From positions 24,337,763 through 24,401,762 of the forward strand of contig OX463844.1 in assembly GCA_949825065.1 (NCBI GenBank): DNA of 64,000 bases, in the 5' to 3' direction. Both the position numbers and the translations under genes were made by a program. The notes beneath the pieces were generated by a model. That model was not told the origin of the DNA and did not search any database. It saw nothing but the letters and a program-made list of their open reading frames with translations. Of this stretch, positions 34,801 through 45,519 are shown one piece after another. The stretch comes from Odontocerum albicorne. Its lineage: Eukaryota > Arthropoda > Insecta > Trichoptera > Odontoceridae. Every line of letters starts with the position of its first letter. Positions within the stretch are counted from its first letter, which is position 1.

Positions 34801-36988
34801 TAGTCAGTTCTCGACTTATGACGGGGTTCTGTTCCGCCACCTAGGATGTAAGTCGAATTTCATACAAAGAATTAAAAATAATATACATAAAAAGTGGGTA
34901 GTACGTTAGTTGTATTTATTTCAGAATATGTACTATATGTAATATAGTATATAATAATGAATAATATATATTTACAAAATTATTCTGTAGTATTTTCATC
35001 ATCTGTACATACTAATATCCATAGGTGACTCAGTGATTGTAGTAGTGGAGTGTATCCATAGGTGACTCAGTTCTCACAAACATATCCAGATTTGTTTGTA
35101 TACAAGTTTGCTTTTTCTTTTCTTTATAAATTTCATTATAACAGGCGAGTGCTTGCTGAATCAGGCGGCGTGGCGTACCTTCGAAGATTTATCGGTGTCT
35201 GGGTCCATATTTTCAAATTGTTGGATTCCATTGTTGATTTGGCTAAAAGCTGCAGCCATGTCTTTAAGCACAAAGTTTTTAGGTAGCTCATTGTATTCAT
35301 CTAGTTCTTTTAATTTTTTTGATTTTTTTTCTATAGCACGTTCCTCTTCAATCTCAATCAAATCTTGATTTGTGAGCTCTTCATCACCATTTTCTAAAAG
35401 TTGAATTAAATTGTATCTTCACTGTCACCTTCCAGATTAAGTTTTTGCGCAAATTGTACAATGATATTGGTTACTTCTCCTACTTCATGTTCTCTATTAA
35501 AATTCATATTATTATTACGTTTTGTATTATAATTCATATTATTATTACCATCCTTCTGAGATATTGTATTTTTAATTGCTTGAAAGATATTACAGTTTTT
35601 CCAAAATTCTCTCTAAGTCTGGTCTTTTTCTATTTGTTCGATTGCTTGGGCAAAAGTAATTCTTAAATAATGCAATTTAAAGTTAGCAATACCCCCTTGA
35701 TCCATCGGCTGTAAAATGCTTGTAGTGTTGGGAGGTAAATAAATAACTTTTATGTTTGAATGAGATTCAACTAAGTTTGGAGGATGACCCGGAGCGTTGC
35801 CAATAATCAGCAATATTTTAAAATCTATTTCTTTTTCTTCGCAATATTTTTTTACTTCAGGAATAAAACATTTGTCAAACCAGTCTTGGAAAAGATATTG
35901 TGTCATCCATGTTTTTTTGTTCCAACGATAATGTAGCGGCAAAGTAGACTTATCGATTCCCTTGAAGGCTCTTGGGTTTTTGAATTATATATCAAAAGTG
36001 GCTTCAATTTAAATCCGGCGACATTTCCACCCAACAGAAGGGTCAAACGTTCTTTGAATGTTTTAAATCCGGACATGCATTTGGCTTCTTGATGTATATA
36101 TGTTTGTTCAGGCATTCTCTTCCAAAAAAGGGCTGTCTCATCGACGTTGAAAATTTGCTCCTGTGAATACTTTTCTTTTTCGATCATCGCTTCTAAATTA
36201 TCTTTAAATTCTTCGACAGCTTTTAGATCTGCCTTGCTGCCTCTCCACAAATCTTTACATTATGGTAGCTTTCACGTCTTTTGAATCTTTCAAACCAACC
36301 GGAGCTTGCATTAAAACTTTGGTTGCAGTTATCACCATTCTTTTCCTTTAAATCTTCGAAAAGACTACGTGTTTTAGTTTGGATGGTTATGAAATTAAGT
36401 GGAACATTCTTTTGTAATAAATCTTCCATCCAAATCTTCAAACATTTTTCCATTTCATGTATGAGTGCATTTCGTTGTTTAGTAATAATCGTCGATTTTA
36501 CTGATACCGATTTTTATACTGCTTCGAGAATTCGTTTTTTGTCCGTTATTATAGTTGACACGGTTGAATGGGACAATTTAAGTTCCCGTGATAAGTCAGA
36601 CACCGTTTTGCCGCACTCATACTGGTTTATTATTTTAATTTTATTCTCTAAATCAATTGTTTTTCTTTTATTGTTATTTGACATTTTGGGATTGAAAAAT
36701 CAAACAATTCAATAACTCTAAATATAAAGAGATAGTAATCAACCGTCAATTTGTCAAACCTTTCGGGGCGCATGGAAGGTGACGAACTGACGCTGTTTAC
36801 ATAAAGATGATGCAATCGATTTACATAAAGATGATCGCATCATCTGTTTACATAAAGATGATCGCGTCATATTAGTTAAGGTGCACGCACCAATTACACT
36901 AAGGCGCACATATTATTTTATAATTTTGATCTCCGTCGTAAGTCCGAATGGTCGTAAGTCGAGGTGGTCGTAAGTCGAGAACTGACTG
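34801..36988 (-). mobile_element. pogo/Tigger-type element, complete ends
   Basis: TA at 34799-34800 and 36989-36990 flank 2,188 bp whose ends are inverted repeats AGTCAGTTCTCGACTTATGA and AGTCAGTTCTCGACTTACGA. TA duplications and ends of this wording (TCGACTTACGAC) are typical of pogo/Tigger elements. The transposase lies on the minus strand. It sits in intron 5, 175 bp after the end of exon 5. Confidence 0.92.
35161..36684 (-). pseudogene. Tigger-like transposase, frameshifted, second Asp replaced by Gly
   Basis: ATG at 36684 opens with a CENP-B-type DNA-binding domain (SNNNKRKTIDLENKIKIINQ; then GWFERFKRRESYHNVKICGE). The catalytic core has IFNVDETALFWKRMP (first Asp), ILLIIGNAPGHPP where the family has an LDNAPGHP-like motif, so the second Asp is Gly, and SILQPMDQGGIANFK (third Asp). 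At least one stop and two frameshifts break the frame. The Gly substitution alone should abolish strand cleavage. The C-terminal part continues to KVRHAA. Confidence 0.85.
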
Positions 36989-37491
36989 TATATGTAAAAA
37001 GACCCTTATATTTTTATAAATACAGTACAAGCTCCATAATTCTAAGTTCATATTCTGGCCAGCCCAGTAATCTTGAAATGCATGCTATTTAAGTAAAACA
37101 AGTCAGCAATTGGAAGGTTGGTAGTTGCAATATTAAATATGGTCATTTATTTTTTAAACTAAAAATTATGTTAAGTAGTTTTTTGAAAAACAACTGAAAA
37201 TATAATATTTAATATATTTATTGTCATTCGTACATTTCAAGTACATACGCACTGAAAAATTTGATAATTATCAAGTGAAATTTAAAAAAATTGCTTTTGG
37301 ATATAACAGCTGCTGATTTGATTTTAAATTATTTTAACCTTCGTAATATTCTTTATATAAACTCTTGAATAAAAATCCTTCTTTGCCTCTTTATTTAAAT
37401 ATGTATCGGATTTTGTTCAATTCATGCACGAGTCTAACTTTACAGAGCTCCTCAAATTATCTTTTCTAAATTTACTATTTGGCGGCTTATA
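36989..37491. other. intron 5 spacer between two transposons
   Basis: AT-rich, no recognisable content. Confidence 0.5.
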
Positions 37492-38781
37492 CAGGGTGGC
37501 CACTGAGACTGAATGATATAAAACAAAAATAACTTTTACAAACACATGTTTTTTGAACATTCTATTATTTTATTTGGAAATATGATTATTGGATTTTTTT
37601 AGTATTATGTGTGAAAACCAACATCCCTCAAATGCCCACCATTTTACGGCTCACAAATACAGGCTCTTTCCACAGCATTTTCCATGACCGTACGCAAGGT
37701 TCTAGGTCGTAAATGTTGGATTTCGGCTCGAATGTTCTTCTTGAGTTTTTGAATTGAGGTTTATTTACGTAAACCCGTTCTTTCAAGTAGCCCCACAAAA
37801 AGATGTCTGGTGCCATCAAATCAGGTGAACGCGGAGACCAAACAAATTCAGCATTTTTTGAAATTATTCATTCACCAAAAAAATTCTCGCAGGAAGTCCA
37901 TCGTCACCCTGGCAGTGTCCGCAGTAGCTCCATCCTGTTAGAACCATACCTCTTGATTATCTTCGACCGCTGAGCATAAAAAAAATTTAAGCATTGTCCT
38001 ATACAGGGTCCCGTTGTTTCTTTGTGGCTGACCTTCCTCATTTTCAAAGAAATAGGGGCCGATAACTCTTTCAGCCATAACACCGCACCAAACAGTGCAT
38101 TTTTGGTGATGCAATCGATACTGATGTAATTCACTGGGATTCTCAGTACCCCAAAATGTGCAATTTTGTTTATTGATGTACCCGTTTAAATGAAAATGGA
38201 CCTCATCTATCATTATCAAGTTGTTTAAAAAGCTGTTTTTATCTCTGGCTAGATGTTGAAATCGAATGGTGTACTGCAGGCACTGCTGAGTATCTTGGGA
38301 TAGTAAAGCTTGGACCATTTGGATCTTGTATGGAAAAAAAATTATATCCAGTTTCAGAATCTTCTGAAGCGATGTTCTGGCGATGCCTAGTTGAGCAGAG
38401 CGGCGATTGGTAGAGGCAGATGGATCCTCAAGTACACTCTGCCGTACAGCTTCCCCCGCTGCGTTAGTTCACTTAGGACCTCTTCTAGGAAGATCACCGA
38501 CTGATCCAGTTCTTTCAAACTGGGCAATTAGGTTCCGAATCATATTATCGGTAAGAGATACTCTGACATTAAAATGTTGCCGATATTTTCTCTGAGTTTC
38601 AATATTTAATTTTTCCCTGGAATAGAAAAAAACCAATGAGTTTTACTCGTTGCTGGACATCATATGTAGCCATTTGAATTTCCAAAGGATGTTCTATAAC
38701 CTGTAATAAAAGAAAATTTAAAAAAATTTAAATGAACAAGTCATGACTTTTTCAAACCTTTCAGTCTTTCAGTGGCCACCT
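37492..38781 (-). mobile_element. Tc1/mariner-superfamily element, about 1.29 kb
   Basis: The ends are imperfect inverted repeats: left GGTGGCCACTGAGACTGAA and right (other strand) GGTGGCCACTGAAAGACTGAA, next to TA dinucleotides. The size and the minus-strand transposase fit an IS630-Tc1-mariner element. The exact terminal bases are uncertain by one or two. Confidence 0.8.
37628..38600 (-). pseudogene. Tc1/mariner-type transposase pseudogene
   Basis: Minus-strand pieces in order: an N-terminal helix-turn-helix text (NVRVSLTDNMIRNLIAQFER, then TGSVGDLPRRGP followed by a stop), IMIDEVHFHLNGYINKQNCT with the first catalytic Asp, GTENPSELHQYRLHH and TVWCGVMAERVIGPYFFENE, and the C-terminal MAPDIFLWGYLKERVYVNKP with the third acidic residue. 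The second Asp motif lies in a damaged stretch between 37865 and 37940. This HFHLNGYVNKQN wording is a large insect group of mariner relatives. It contains several stops and shifts. Confidence 0.8.
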
Positions 38782-38908
38782 ATATATAAGACTTTTACTA
38801 AGCAATCATCTTGATTAAAGGCATCTCTATTAAAGTGATAAAATAAAGTTTTTTTAAATATTTTCATATTTGTGATTCTAAATTGTCATTTTGATTTCAT
38901 TTCAACAG

Positions 38909-39171
38909 GTCCAATAGAAGTTTTAGTTCGTAAGCCACCGGTATTCACTTTAGAGCCAGACTCCATGTATCAGAGAAAAGTAGGTGAATCTGTTGAAATG
39001 CATTGCGAGGCTCAAGAAGCAGAGGGAACGCAGAGACCTCAGATCCAGTGGAGAAGGCGGGATGGAGCACCGCTGCAAAGGGCCGGAATGAGAATTAATG
39101 GTGGGAATATCACTATAGATACATTGAGAAGATCAGATTTTGGGTTTTATCAGTGTGTAGCATCAAACGAG
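38909..39171 (+). CDS. tutl: tutl exon 6: Ig5
   Basis: Acceptor TTTCAACAG, donor GTAAAT, phase 1 in and 0 out. Encodes PIEVLVRKPPVFTLEPDSMY, QRKVGESVEMHCEAQEAEG with the first Ig cysteine, IQWRRRDG, GGNITIDTLRRSDFG and FYQCVASNE with the second cysteine. It is the fifth Ig domain, which separates Turtle from the shorter Borderless protein. Residues about 411-498. Confidence 0.96.
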
Positions 39172-39411
39172 GTAAATTAATTTATTTCATCCAGTATTTT
39201 GTTTAGATTCTCTAAATATTTAAAGTAGTATATAAATATATTTTTAAATATCTAGAGATACGAATCAGGTTTTTGGTGTATTTATCAAATAAGAGTACAT
39301 TTTAAATGTATATCTATGTAGAATAACTATTTTTAATATATTTATATGATTCTCAGAGCACAAAATTGGATTTAATAATAATAAAAGGACCAATGACATA
39401 GCGCCGTTTAA

Positions 39412-40156
39412 CACGTTACGCGCCGCGTAGGTCACCGGTGACCTACCATGTTTTTGACCAGGGCGCCACATAGGTCACCGGTGACCTACGTGTTTTTTTT
39501 TTTATAAACAGTCCCAGTGCGCCAGCGGACACATTTACTACGAATTTTAACATTGAATGTGACCTATACGGCGCCCCTGAATATAATGCACATAAAAACT
39601 TCCAAAATTTTGTTTGAAAATGCAATTATTTTTAATAAACCTCCAGGTGTACATGAGCAAGCTATTACGGTTTATTTTTTTCAAGGATAAACTAGCCTCT
39701 ACAATTAGGCTAGGGGGTATAGAAGAGATTCCAGGGATAACATAATGAATGGGACCATCCATTTGTCCCACTCTGGAAATTTATGAGGGTGCATTGTCTA
39801 TGCAACATTGTGACCCTTTTTTTTGGAGCTATTGTCTCAGTAATCATAAGAGATTATTATGTTATGGCGTAACACTATAGCATATTACATAAATAAATAA
39901 AAAATATAATAAGTAATAAATTAGGCATGCTACAATTTGTTTCGACTACAAAAGTTTATGTTGTATATACATGTATTACCGTAGGACGCGGCGTAGGTCA
40001 CCGGTGACCTACGCTCACAATATCACCTAAAATCAGTTTATTTTTAAAAATAAATCATTATTTATGAAGCCTATATATGTATACATAATATAAACTATAA
40101 TTTGTTTAGTGGCGCACGTACTTATTTTCTCAAAATGTACTGCGGCACGGAACGTG
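39412..40156. mobile_element. 745-bp TTAA MITE, copy A
   Basis: TTAA at 39408-39411 and 40157-40160. The ends CACGTTACGCGCCGCG and (other strand) CACGTTCCGTGCCGCA are inverted repeats. It contains the perfect palindrome GTAGGTCACCGGTGACCTAC at the left, a near-copy 40 bp inside, and again near the right end. No transposase; short minus-strand frames (39443-39771) are probably chance. An almost identical copy of the same length lies at 46566-47310. Confidence 0.9.
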
Positions 40157-40212
40157 TTAAAGAGCAGACTCAGAAGGATGCTCTTATTTGAGATTGAAAC
40201 CCACTATTATTG

Positions 40213-40365
40213 ACACATTAAAAAGTTTAGATAGGAAAGTGGTGGCTGCAGTCAGGTTGCTTCTCCACTTCTGCATATGTTTAGAAAAACATATTTGGTA
40301 AGAAAACCACAGAAAACTTACCAAGGGAAGAGGAACTTAAAAAACCTTTGTAGATCTTTCTATGT
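40213..40365 (+). repeat. relative of the 3' region of the downstream Jockey-type LINE
   Basis: This stretch matches 48125-48280 at roughly 80% by eye, with shared words such as GCATATGT, AAAACC-CAGAAAACT-ACC and AGGGAAG. Since 48125-48280 lies in the presumed 3' region of a LINE, it may be a short 5'-truncated copy of that element. Confidence 0.5.
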
Positions 40366-40471
40366 GTGATAGATAATAAATAACTAATATATTTTTATAC
40401 ATATGAAGAATTAATGAACAAGTAATATATTGAATTCAATGTCACTAAATCAATATATATTAAAATTACAG

Positions 40472-40693
40472 GTCGCTACAATAGCGACAGGGACACAACT
40501 TGTAATTGATGGCACTCAGCCTCATGCTCCATATAACCTGAGTGGCACATCCACTGAATTCTCCGTGACCCTGAGCTGGTTTCCGGGATACTCAGGAGGT
40601 CCTGACTACAAGCAAGATTACACTATTTGGTACAGGGAAGCAGGTACATCTGAACGGATAAAGATTCCTGTAACACCGTCAGGGTCTACAACT
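40472..40693 (+). CDS. tutl: tutl exon 7: end of Ig5 and first half of FN3-1
   Basis: Acceptor ATTACAG, donor GTAAGT, phase 0 on both sides, 74 codons. Opens with VATIATGTQLVIDG (last strand of Ig5), then TQPHAPYNLSGTSTEFSVTL and LSWFPGYSGGPDYKQDYTIW, an FN3 domain start with its conserved tryptophan. It breaks off in the middle of the FN3 fold at SGSTT and continues 285 bp later. Residues about 499-572. Confidence 0.95.
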
Positions 40694-40978
40694 GTAAGTT
40701 TCAAGAATATAATGAATATAATAGTGCAATTTAAATATTACCTTATAAAAATACAATATGACATCAAGAAATCCTGGTGAAAGATGATCGACGAACCTTA
40801 TTACCATTTCTGAACACTGAGTGGTAATGACTAACAATCAATAGAGAAATTAGAGTTGCTGAGAAGTCTGATTGTGAGAATAAATTCCTGGCACTTTTTG
40901 GGTTTACTTTCCAAGTTTTTTCATATAATTCAATCTTATACTTATTAGCTGCCTTAATTAAGATTTCTGTTTGGTTAG

Positions 40979-41087
40979 GTCACAATAAATCGCTTGTCTC
41001 CTGGAACAACTTATGAATTTGAAGTGATTGGTAAAAATACCATTGGTCAAGGAATGATGAGCAAGTCCGTCAGCATCAGAACTTTGG
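40979..41087 (+). CDS. tutl: tutl exon 8: second half of FN3-1
   Basis: Acceptor TTGGTTAG, donor GTAAGT, phase 0 in and 1 out. Encodes VTINRLSPGTTYEFEVIGKN and TIGQGMMSKSVSIRTL, carrying the FN3 signature LSPGTTYEF-V---N. The last codon is completed by exon 9, or by an alternative phase-1 exon. Residues about 573-609. Confidence 0.95.
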
Positions 41088-41590
41088 GTAAGTAACAAAC
41101 CTTATATTAAATCCTGTTGCAGTTTTTATAAAATAATTGGCTTCATTGATGGCATTACTATGAGTTACTTTACATAAAATCATTGATTTACATTTCTTGA
41201 CATTGTGGAATCTAAGTTTATTCATACTTATGTTATTTCTAAATTGGTTCAAAAATTATTTACTACATTTTAAAAATCAACTTTGTAGATTATTAATTCT
41301 ATATATTTGGACATATACACTCACTAATAGTTATAACAAAAATAACAGGCTTGAGTATATATCAAGTTATTACACCATCAATGGAGTTAAATATTAATTA
41401 TATATAAAATACACAAACCAAATTGAATCTTTAACTTAATTTGACACCTTAAAATATTTAAAAGAGTATTTTTTACATTTCCCCCCTACTTTTTTAGTAA
41501 TAATAAATGTAACAGAACTAATTTATTTGTAATTTTAGCTCTTGACATACTTAAGAAATATATTTGATTTCAATTAAACCTAACAAAATA
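41088..41590. other. intron 8 before the mariner
   Basis: AT-rich; nothing recognised. A 66-codon + frame at 41197-41397 is without features. Confidence 0.5.
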
Positions 41591-42877
41591 TTAGGTCCTT
41601 ACATATGAAATTGGCGTTTTGTTTGGGAGGAACATAAAGTTGATTTTTTTTTAATATAATATATTTATTTAATCAAAGTATGTACCATTGCTATCTATGC
41701 ACTTTTGCCATCTCATAGGTAGTTCATCGATCCCTTTACTAAAAAAACCATTCGGACGGGAATCAATAAAATCTTTGAAGTCGGTTTGGACTGCCCCATC
41801 GGAGTTGAATTTTTTCCCTTGCAAGAAGTTATCCAAATTTCGAAAAAAATTGTAATCTGTTGGGGCAAGGTCCGGAGAGTACGGTGGATGTCTTAGACAT
41901 TCCAATTGAAGCTCTTCTAATTTGGTAGCCGTCTGTTGTGCAGTGTGTGGTCTAGCGTTATCATGAAGCAGCAGTGGCCTAGAGCGATTAACCAGCCTCG
42001 GTTGTTTAGCAGCTAGCTTTTCCATCATGGTTTGCAGTTGCTGACAATAGACATCTGCCGCAATCGTCTGGCCAGATTTAAGAAAGCTGTAGTGAATGAC
42101 ACCAGCACTAGTCCACCAAACGCTCACAAGTAACTTTTTTGGAGTCAATTTTCGCTTGGGGCATGGTTTGGCTGGTTCGGCAGGGTTCAGCCATTGCGAT
42201 GAGCGCTTCCGATTATCATACAGGATCCACTTTTCATCACAGGTAATGATTCGATTCAAAATCCCTTCATTATTGTGCCGGTTGAGTAATGCAACGCAGC
42301 AGTCAACGCGCGTTTGTTGATTTGCTTCACTCAATTCGTGAGGTACCCACCTTTCAAGCTTTTTCACCTTCCCAATTTGCTTCAAGTGGATTAAAACAGT
42401 TTTATCACTAGCACCGCAGCCTGCAGCTAACTCGGACGTGGTTTGCGATGGATCCGCTTCCACAATAGCCTTCAATTCTTCATTATCAACTTTGGTCTCC
42501 GGCCGTCTACGGGGCTTGTTCTGCAGGTCGAAATTTCCAGAACGAAAACGTTGGAACCAAAAACACACTGTGTTTTCTTTTGCGGCACCGTCGCCATACA
42601 CATCATTAATCCTTCGAGCCGTTTCTGCAGCACTGGTGCCACGGTGGAACTCGTACTCGTAAATAACGCGATATTTCAAGTTTTCCATTTTGTAAACTGA
42701 GTGACGTAAAGAAAAAAAACAATTGAGGAAAAAACAAATGAATTATAATTTTCGAAACACAAATACTTGAGTAAATAGCTGTATAAATTTGAATTTGGAA
42801 TTCCTAACCAAAGATAAGATATTTGAGATCAAAGTTGCCAGTACGGCAAAACGCCAATTTCATATGTAAGGACCTAA
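41591..42877 (-). mobile_element. complete mariner element, perfect inverted repeats
   Basis: TA at 41589-41590 and 42878-42879 flank 1,287 bp, the standard mariner length. The terminal inverted repeats are identical over at least 31 bp, starting TTAGGTCCTTACATATGAAA. The open transposase frame on the minus strand fills the middle. Perfect ends and an unbroken frame mean a recent insertion into tutl intron 8 and a possibly active copy. Confidence 0.95.
41669..42688 (-). CDS. mariner transposase, intact, 339 aa
   Basis: A single open frame from ATG at 42688, close to the usual 345 residues. The N-terminal paired-type DNA-binding region is present (AAETARRINDVYG, VCFWFQRFRSGNFD, and the second helix-turn-helix around CGASDKTVLIHLKQIGK). 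The linker motif WVPHEL is intact. The catalytic residues are Asp in IITCDEKW, Asp in LLHDNARPHT and Asp in YSPDLAPTDYNFF, with 34 residues between the second and third, i.e. DD34D. It ends DELPMRWQKCIDSNGTYFD. WVPHEL, DEKWILYDNR and RWQKC-D-NG-YFD place it close to the Hsmar1/cecropia-like mariners. Product: cut-and-paste transposase acting on the TIRs of this element. Confidence 0.95.
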   Translation of the reverse strand: MENLKYRVIYEYEFHRGTSAAETARRINDVYGDGAAKENTVCFWFQRFRSGNFDLQNKPRRRPETKVDNEELKAIVEADPSQTTSELAAGCGASDKTVLIHLKQIGKVKKLERWVPHELSEANQQTRVDCCVALLNRHNNEGILNRIITCDEKWILYDNRKRSSQWLNPAEPAKPCPKRKLTPKKLLVSVWWTSAGVIHYSFLKSGQTIAADVYCQQLQTMMEKLAAKQPRLVNRSRPLLLHDNARPHTAQQTATKLEELQLECLRHPPYSPDLAPTDYNFFRNLDNFLQGKKFNSDGAVQTDFKDFIDSRPNGFFSKGIDELPMRWQKCIDSNGTYFD

Positions 42878-43121
42878 TATAAGAAATTTGGATAATTATT
42901 TTAACACACTAACATAATATATAGAACATTTATTCTTAATTTGAATTTAAATATCTGTCTTATATATTTTCTTATTTCTGGTAATAATAATAATGATATT
43001 TTTAACATTCAGAGTAAATTTTCTTTTCATTTTGGTGTTTCTTGTTTTTTTAACTGTCATTATTTAACTATAAATGTTAACAATAATTGAATAACAAAAA
43101 ATTAAAACTTGTAATAACCAG

Positions 43122-43211
43122 ACGTAGGCCTTCCAAAGAAAGGTGGTGGACCTCAACCTCCACCTACTCCGATTGATGGGAAAAAGTTTCAACCTGCCCC
43201 CGATGACTCTG
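43122..43211 (+). CDS. tutl: tutl exon 9: FN3-1/FN3-2 linker
   Basis: A 90-nt exon, phase 1 on both sides, between AACCAG and a GTACTG donor. It encodes a proline- and glycine-rich linker, GLPKKGGGPQPPPTPIDGKK then FQPAPDDSG, which joins in frame to PKPGPPRNL of exon 10. Turtle has a linker of similar size here with poorly conserved sequence, ending in a similar D-E/D-x-G just before PKPGPP. The exon length is a multiple of three, so it could be skipped without a frame change. Residues about 609-639. Confidence 0.85.
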
Positions 43212-43667
43212 GTACTGGATCAGTTTAAAATATATTTATGTGTACTCTTTTGTATTTTAGCAGCATGATATTTTTTTCTTTCATGTTGTTCAAGTTTATA
43301 TCATGCTTTTTTTTCAATTTTGATTAAGTTTTTAATTCTTTTTTCCTTTTTTGTTTATTTCATGTGTACAAATGTTACTATTTCATTGATGCTTCAGTTA
43401 TATTTTTTAGTACCAATTAGTAAATTTGTGTATTCGTTACATGATAAAATTATTTGTTTTTGTATTAGATAGTTCAGCTTATCTTAGTAAAGAAACAATT
43501 TTTTATGGACTGCATGAACATTTATTACTGTAGCGTATATACTTTTTTATATTAACAAAGTTCATTGAACCATTTTCATATAATGCTTCTTCACAAAAGA
43601 TCTCTACTTTATTTACTTAAGAAAACTTTTCAAAATAAACAAGAGAAGTTTCTTTCGTATCCTCTAG

Positions 43668-44849
43668 ACTGTTACCAACCTTCTCTCTCTCACACAACAG
43701 ATTGCGTCAAACTTAGACGAACTTTCACAAACGGACGTATTATATACAGACTTTCAGAAAGCTTTCGACAAAGTTGATCACGATATATTACTTAAGAAAA
43801 TGCACAAACTTGGCTTCAGCGATAATCTAATTGGATTATTTGCATCTTACCTAAAAGAAAGATCTCAATACGTAACAATCCGTAACAAGTCTTCTGTGGA
43901 ATTTATCGCAAGATCTGGTATACCACAAGGATCCAATTTAGGTCCCCTACTATTCCTCATATTAATAGACGACATTCAGAATTCCATAAGTCACTCGACA
44001 TGCTTATTGTTCGCTGACGACTTGAAAATATTCAAAAAGATCAATTCACCTCACGACTGTGCACAGTTACAACAGGACCTAGACTCCCTAGTCTCCTGGA
44101 GTGAGCAAAATCATCTTCTGTTCAACATTAACAAATGTGTCTGTGTATCTTATAGTCGATCGTTTTCACCAATCCACCATCAGTATACTATACAGGGAGT
44201 GGCACTAAACAGAGTTTCTGAATTCAAGGATTTGGGCGTAACCTTTGATGTCGGACTCACGTTCGTTAACCATGTCTCACGATTGATATCGGACTGTTAC
44301 AAACTACTCAGTTTTGTAATGAGAATATCAAGAGAATTTAACAGCACCGATATCCTCCGAAACTTATATAATTATCTAATTAGAACCAAATTAGAATATG
44401 CATCTACGGTTTGGGCTCCTCACCAGCTCAAATACAAAAACAATATAGAACAAATACAAAAAAAAATCCTCAGATATCTATGGTACAGAACAAAGGGCGA
44501 TTACCCTAAATATGCTCACCATGCCGAACTTCTCACGGTGTGCAACTATAGAAGCCTTGAAACAAGAAGGCAAGAATCCATTGCGATATTCCTAATAAAG
44601 GTTTTCCAAGGTTCCTTTAACTGTCCCGCGATTCTAGAAGCACTAAGTTTATATGTACCCAATAAATATATCCGTGCAAGGAATCACCCTCTGTTCTACA
44701 TACCAACTTTTAGGACGAATATCATGGCTAAACACTCAGTCACGCGTGGTATAGAGATATTGAACCAACTGAATGACACGGTTGATATATTCTCGGTACC
44801 GTCTGGCAGTATGAGAAGAATCCTGGCTGATATTATTCCTAACGAATAA
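43668..44849 (+). pseudogene. LINE reverse transcriptase, truncated at the 5' end
   Basis: Open from 43668 to TAA at 44849, 393 residues, no internal stop. It begins in the middle of the RT domain (TVTNLLSLTQQIASNLDELS) and keeps TDFQKAFDKVDHDILL, the GIPQGSNLGPLLFLI block and the catalytic LLFADDLKIFKK, then the thumb and C-terminal part (LEYASTVWAPHQ). The wording is that of Jockey-group elements (BS, X-element type). Endonuclease and ORF1 are absent, so it is a dead-on-arrival copy, but its unbroken frame suggests a recent insertion. Confidence 0.85.
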
Positions 44850-44935
44850 GCTAACGCTAGAAGCAAACCCTCTTTGTGTAACAGGAGAAATCCGTGCAAA
44901 GTGGATAAAAAAAAAAAAAAAAAAAAAAAAACATA
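43668..44935 (+). mobile_element. 5'-truncated LINE with poly-A tail
   Basis: A reverse transcriptase frame, a short 3' untranslated stretch and a 25-A tail at 44907-44931. The left boundary is near 43665, where an in-frame TAG ends the similarity. A target duplication was not obvious. It lies in tutl intron 9, same strand as the gene. Confidence 0.88.
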
Positions 44936-45157
44936 TCACAAGATTAATCCACCCCTTCTTCATTAACACCTGTATATTGGATTTTAATTGTGTGGAATCA
45001 TTTTTTTTCTTTTTACTATCAATTTATTTTTTATTATTAGCTTACAATTGGCTGACTACTCACTGCAATGGACAAATCACAATTTGTTTTGTTTTTATTT
45101 TGATTCCAGAAATTATTGATTATACTAGTGTTATTATTTTTCCGACTGATTCCACAG

Positions 45158-45193
45158 GCGCCATCCTATTACCGACGGTCTTAAGACCTAAAG
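45158..45193 (+). CDS. candidate 36-nt alternative microexon in the tutl linker
   Basis: Between a good acceptor (pyrimidine tract ending GATTCCACAG) and a donor AAAG/GTACCG lie 36 nt that are phase 1 on both sides, like exon 9 and the exons around it. Read in that frame it encodes GAILLPTVLRPK followed by a split Gly codon. It could be inserted after, or used instead of, exon 9 without shifting the frame. Length, phase and a sensible proline-containing linker argue for it; short length and lack of transcript evidence argue against it. Confidence 0.4.
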
Positions 45194-45519
45194 GTACCGC
45201 ATCACTTTTCCACTTTATACATTTAATAATTCACCTTGTCACTGTCTTATAATCACCTTGCACCATTTCACTTGCTTTTCTGTTTTTTGTGTTTGAAAAC
45301 AACCAAATTTCCATCATATCTTTTACTCATATTAATATTTTCATGGTAGGTATACCTTCTGCATGGAAAAATCATTTAGTAATGTGGATATCTAATTTTC
45401 TTAAATTGCATTACTTAAAACTCTTGTATAATGCACATTTTTCTGTAAATATTTATGTTTATATTAAACTTAAAGAATTTATAAAATATGGTTATTAGTA
45501 GCCATATTTTATTACTTAA

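Noticed and set aside
39443..39771. Minus-strand ORFs in the 745-bp MITE, also present in copy B
   Set aside because: They recur only because the MITE recurs; copies of this length do not match transposase motifs.
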